From NCBI GenBank assembly GCA_021800135.1, contig JAJYZH010000021.1, positions 1 to 7,643 of the forward strand: a stretch of 7,643 nucleotides of DNA, given 5' to 3'. This DNA is from Microcaldota archaeon (lineage in GTDB: Archaea; Micrarchaeota; Micrarchaeia; Micrarchaeales; Micrarchaeaceae). Under the pieces are notes generated by a model. That model saw only the letters and a list, made by a program, of their open reading frames with translations, was not told the DNA's origin and did no database searches. Below are positions 6,015-7,643 of the stretch, piece after piece; the stretch's first letter is position 1; each line of letters opens with the position of its first letter. Position numbers and translations under genes: made by a program.

Positions 6015-6752
6015 ATGATAGAGATAAAAATGCTAAAAGAGAAGGATTTCAAAGGCTACACATTTATCGAAGGCTTCCCCGGGACCGGTCTGGTAGGCCC
6101 TATGGCGATAAGCTATATAATAGACAAGTTGGGGCTTTCATATGCCGGCTATATAGACAGCAACGACTTTCCACCGCTCGTATCAGTGCATGGCGGCACT
6201 CCGATGAAACCAGTCAGGATATATTACAGCGATAAATACAAGATATGCACAGTATTTGCAGAATTTGCCATACCCATCAATATAATCTATGAGCTCTCGC
6301 AACAACTGTACAAATTCATAAAGGACAACAAGTTCAGCAGGATAGTTTCGATAGGGGGGATACCGCAGCAGAACACAACTCTACAGAAAGCCTTCGCAAT
6401 AGCATCCACGCCTTCGCTGCAAAAACTGGCAAAGGGTTCAGGGCTGAACCTAATATCTGACGGTGTTTCGATAGGAGTCAGCGCGCTTCTGCTCAGCAAC
6501 GCCGTGCTTGACAATATGGATGATGTTGACATATTGATACCCGTCGCAAGCGATATCGTGGATCCGAAGTACGCAGAAATAGCCATACTTGCCCTTAATA
6601 AGATGATCAGCCTAAGCATAGATATAAGTGACTTGGAGAAGGAGGCGAAGGAGGTAGAGACAAAAATCAGGGACCTAATGAAAAAGGGGAAAGACACGCA
6701 CGATAACTACAAGAAAGTAGTAAACGATACAAGTCCCTCCATGTACGCTTGA
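6015..6752 (+). CDS. PAC2 family protein, probable archaeal proteasome assembly chaperone
   Basis: PAC2-family proteins (PF09754) include the archaeal chaperones PbaA/PbaB, which bind the proteasome alpha ring. I start at the ATG at 6015 (245 residues), because the protein then begins MIEIKMLKEKDFKGYTFIEGFPGTGLVG, the usual family start; a TTG at 5991 would add eight residues. Visible landmarks are EGFPGTGLVG (19-28), AEFAIP (82-87), SIGGIP (112-117), DGVSIGVSALLL (149-160) and a charged C-terminal helix, probably coiled coil (about 203-226). The chain ends SPSMYA; Met-Tyr-Ala fits the HbYX motif (hydrophobic, Tyr, any) by which such chaperones and the regulatory ATPases dock into alpha-ring pockets. 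No proteasome subunit gene is in view. The tRNA begins eight bases after the stop and no clear separate tRNA promoter is seen, so the two may be co-transcribed. Confidence 0.88.
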   Translation: MIEIKMLKEKDFKGYTFIEGFPGTGLVGPMAISYIIDKLGLSYAGYIDSNDFPPLVSVHGGTPMKPVRIYYSDKYKICTVFAEFAIPINIIYELSQQLYKFIKDNKFSRIVSIGGIPQQNTTLQKAFAIASTPSLQKLAKGSGLNLISDGVSIGVSALLLSNAVLDNMDDVDILIPVASDIVDPKYAEIAILALNKMISLSIDISDLEKEAKEVETKIRDLMKKGKDTHDNYKKVVNDTSPSMYA

Positions 6753-6783
6753 GTAAAAATGCAGGGGTGGCAGAGTCTGGTCC

Positions 6784-6801
6784 GGCAAAGAGCCACAGAA
6801 A
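6784..6801 (+). other. Probable non-canonical intron in the D-loop of tRNA-Leu(UAA)
   Basis: Bases between T20 and A21 exceed the usual two or three by about 18. A splice model fits: CCG (6782-6784) as 5' bulge, GCAA (6785-6788) paired with TTGC (6803-6806) as the 4-bp central helix, and AAA (6800-6802) as the 3' cleavage triplet within a 14-base terminal loop. This is a bulge-helix-loop form. Cutting after the second base of each triplet removes 18 bases and leaves T20, C20a, C20b, A21 and a normal D-stem, an 87-nt tRNA. The outer helix is weak (two pairs: G6780-C6808 and T6781-G6807). The alternative is a tRNA with an unusually long D-loop. Confidence 0.5.
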
Positions 6802-6840
6802 ATTGCGCGGGACTTAAGATCCTGTGGTCTTAGGACCTAC

Positions 6841-6865
6841 GTGGGTTCGAATCCCTCCCCCTGCA
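6841..6865 (+). other. Putative attachment-site core at the tRNA 3' end
   Basis: The T-arm and acceptor 3' strand of a tRNA are the usual targets of tyrosine recombinases, and a recombinase frame continues directly out of this segment. That makes it the likely left attachment core. The matching copy at the far end of the element would be beyond the window, so the core's true limits cannot be seen. Confidence 0.4.
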
Positions 6866-6886
6866 CAGATAAAAACCGACGACAGA

Positions 6887-6906
6887 ACTGGATTCAGAAA
6901 TCCAGT
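6887..6906. repeat. Perfect 8-bp inverted repeat just downstream of the tRNA
   Basis: ACTGGATT-CAGA-AATCCAGT: 8-bp perfect arms and a 4-base loop, seen directly, starting 22 bases after the tRNA end. It lies between the putative attachment core and the ATG at 6967. It may be an integrase-binding site beside the attachment core or an RNA hairpin behind the tRNA; no U-run follows, so a simple terminator is less likely. Confidence 0.5.
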
Positions 6907-7643
6907 AGCAAGAATTTTGGAAAAGAGGATTTAGGTGAATTTTCTGAAATTCTAAAGCAAGTAGCCATGCAAGTGTCATGGCACCAACTCCAGCAACTTC
7001 AATCAATTCTACATCAAACGCAAACCAAGAGGTTTGCAGGAAAGAGGAAAACGCCGAAGTATAGCTCGCTCTCAAAGGCGTTTACCGATAGTCAGATAAC
7101 CCAGTTCTTCAGGGTTATAGACGATGACAAGTTTCGACTTATATTCAGCTATCAAGCACAGCTTGGGCTTAGAATAGGAGAAGCTGTCAGAGTCAACATA
7201 AAAGACATCAATTTCGAGACGCGAGAGATTACCTTGAAAACTGAAAAAGCTAAAGTAATTGACACATTACTTCTCCCGAACCAGTTGTTCAAGGACACGT
7301 TGGCCTTCATAGCGAAGCATGAAGCAGACATTCAGAAGGCTCTCTACTATATCTTCTTCAGAAGTCCTGAAAAGAGCCGAAGGAATGTTCCTTTTGTAGA
7401 ACCGAATTACGTTAGGAATAGGTTCAGATACTATGTAATCAAGGCTGGTTTAGACCAAACCTATGACACTTCTGAAGAGTCGGTAGCTGGGCGTCAAGCC
7501 AGAAGCCTGTACAGGCTCACCATGCACAGCCAAGGCATTACACCATAACCAGCTTCTCAAAGCAGACCAATGGCAACCTAGTGCTTACCCGCAGGTTCGC
7601 AAGGCATGCTGATCCTAGCACCACCATGGTTTATGTAAGCACC

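Larger units (their letters stand above)
6761..6865 (+). tRNA. tRNA-Leu (anticodon UAA) with D-loop insertion
   Basis: Class II tRNA folded by hand. Acceptor stem GCAGGGG (6761-6767) pairs with CCCCTGC (6858-6864), discriminator A6865, no encoded CCA. D-stem GCA (6770-6772) pairs with TGC (6804-6806); A14, G15, G18 and G19 fit at 6774, 6775, 6779 and 6780. Anticodon stem CGGGA/TCCTG (6808-6812, 6820-6824) has one G-U pair; the loop CTTAAGA (6813-6819) gives anticodon UAA. The long variable arm is GGTC-TTAG-GACC (6826-6837), as expected for leucine. T-arm GTGGG-TTCGAAT-CCCTC (6841-6857) is canonical except for one T-T mismatch. The gene is 105 nt; about 18 extra bases lie between positions 20 and 21. 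There is no intron at the usual 37/38 site. The 3' half overlaps an open integrase frame, so this is probably an integration site. Confidence 0.93.
6841..7643 (+). pseudogene. Tyrosine recombinase/integrase, frameshifted at the HxxR box and cut by the window edge
   Basis: Site-specific DNA recombinase. The first frame runs from a GTG at 6841, inside the tRNA T-arm, to a stop at 7546-7548. The catalytic domain begins near SKAFTDSQITQFFRVIDD; Arg111 in LGLRIGEAV (codon at 7171) is the first catalytic Arg, and KTEKAK (133-138) is the likely catalytic Lys hairpin. At 7525-7535 the frame reads His-Ser then breaks: one missing base turns the expected HSLRH into HSQG. In the third frame, from 7533, RHYTITSF...RFARHADPSTTMVYVST runs 37 codons without a stop to the edge, supplying the second Arg (7533), the later His (7605) and the Tyr nucleophile (7632). 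The N-terminal DNA-binding domain is not recognisable. An ATG at 6967 is another possible start, without a good ribosome site. The break could be decay, a sequencing error or, less likely, programmed frameshifting. Mixed Ile and Arg codon use differs from the genes to the left. Confidence 0.8.

Noticed and set aside
6287..6697. Minus-strand frame of 136 residues opposite the PAC2 gene
   Set aside because: It is a shadow of the PAC2 frame, rich in Ser, Leu and Ile because of the ATA and AGC codons on the other strand, with no recognisable motif.
6830..7075. Minus-strand frame of 81 residues ending in GRDSNPRRS
   Set aside because: The Arg-Asp-Ser-Asn-Pro-Arg ending is the well-known false peptide from translating a tRNA T-arm backwards. 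The frame overlaps the tRNA and opposes the integrase.
1..7643. CRISPR arrays, defence genes, toxin-antitoxin pairs, insertion sequences
   Set aside because: I saw no regularly spaced repeats, no transposase and no paired small toxin and antitoxin frames. The only mobile signal is the integrase at the right edge.

Overview
The window reads as archaeal chromosome. The signs are TATA boxes about 25-30 bases upstream of likely starts, Shine-Dalgarno sites of the GGTGA type, very heavy use of ATA and AGG codons, a PAC2-family proteasome chaperone, a SufB/SufD/SufC cluster without SufS, and a class II tRNA-Leu without encoded CCA that carries an insertion in its D-loop. Intermediate GC, very short intergenic gaps and a small two-repeat basic protein of a type I associate with DPANN archaea suggest a Micrarchaeota (ARMAN)-like organism. 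That placement is a guess; Thermoplasmatales-like archaea are an alternative.

Layout. Positions 1-3260 hold a minus-strand operon, sufB-sufD-sufC, tightly spaced, with sufC running off the left edge. It encodes the SufBC2D scaffold and ATPase for iron-sulfur cluster assembly. Positions 3261-3507 are a divergent control region: a TATA box for suf on the minus strand, two candidate TATA boxes for the rightward gene, and a perfect 19-bp palindrome at the likely rightward transcription start. Positions 3508-5539 hold an aldehyde dehydrogenase most like L-glutamate gamma-semialdehyde (1-pyrroline-5-carboxylate) dehydrogenase, followed four bases later by a DUF192 protein. Positions 5540-6014 contain a small minus-strand gene for a 73-residue basic protein of two repeats, with its own promoter and T-rich terminator, and a divergent region with a tandem 10-bp repeat. 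Positions 6015-6752 encode the PAC2 protein, whose last three residues (Met-Tyr-Ala) fit an HbYX proteasome-docking tail.

Positions 6761-7643 form an integration boundary. A tRNA-Leu(UAA) gene is directly followed, in an open frame that passes through the whole tRNA, by a tyrosine recombinase. The recombinase has a one-base shift exactly at its HxxR active-site box; all expected catalytic residues are recovered if the shift is corrected. The tRNA contains about 18 extra bases between positions 20 and 21, which fit a non-canonical intron with a relaxed bulge-helix-loop structure. The sequence right of the tRNA uses codons differently from the genes to the left and is probably the edge of an integrated element.

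The housekeeping genes look ordinary. The most interesting points are the tRNA insertion, the frameshifted integrase and its relation to the tRNA, the 19-bp palindrome, and the two-repeat small protein with its upstream tandem repeat.
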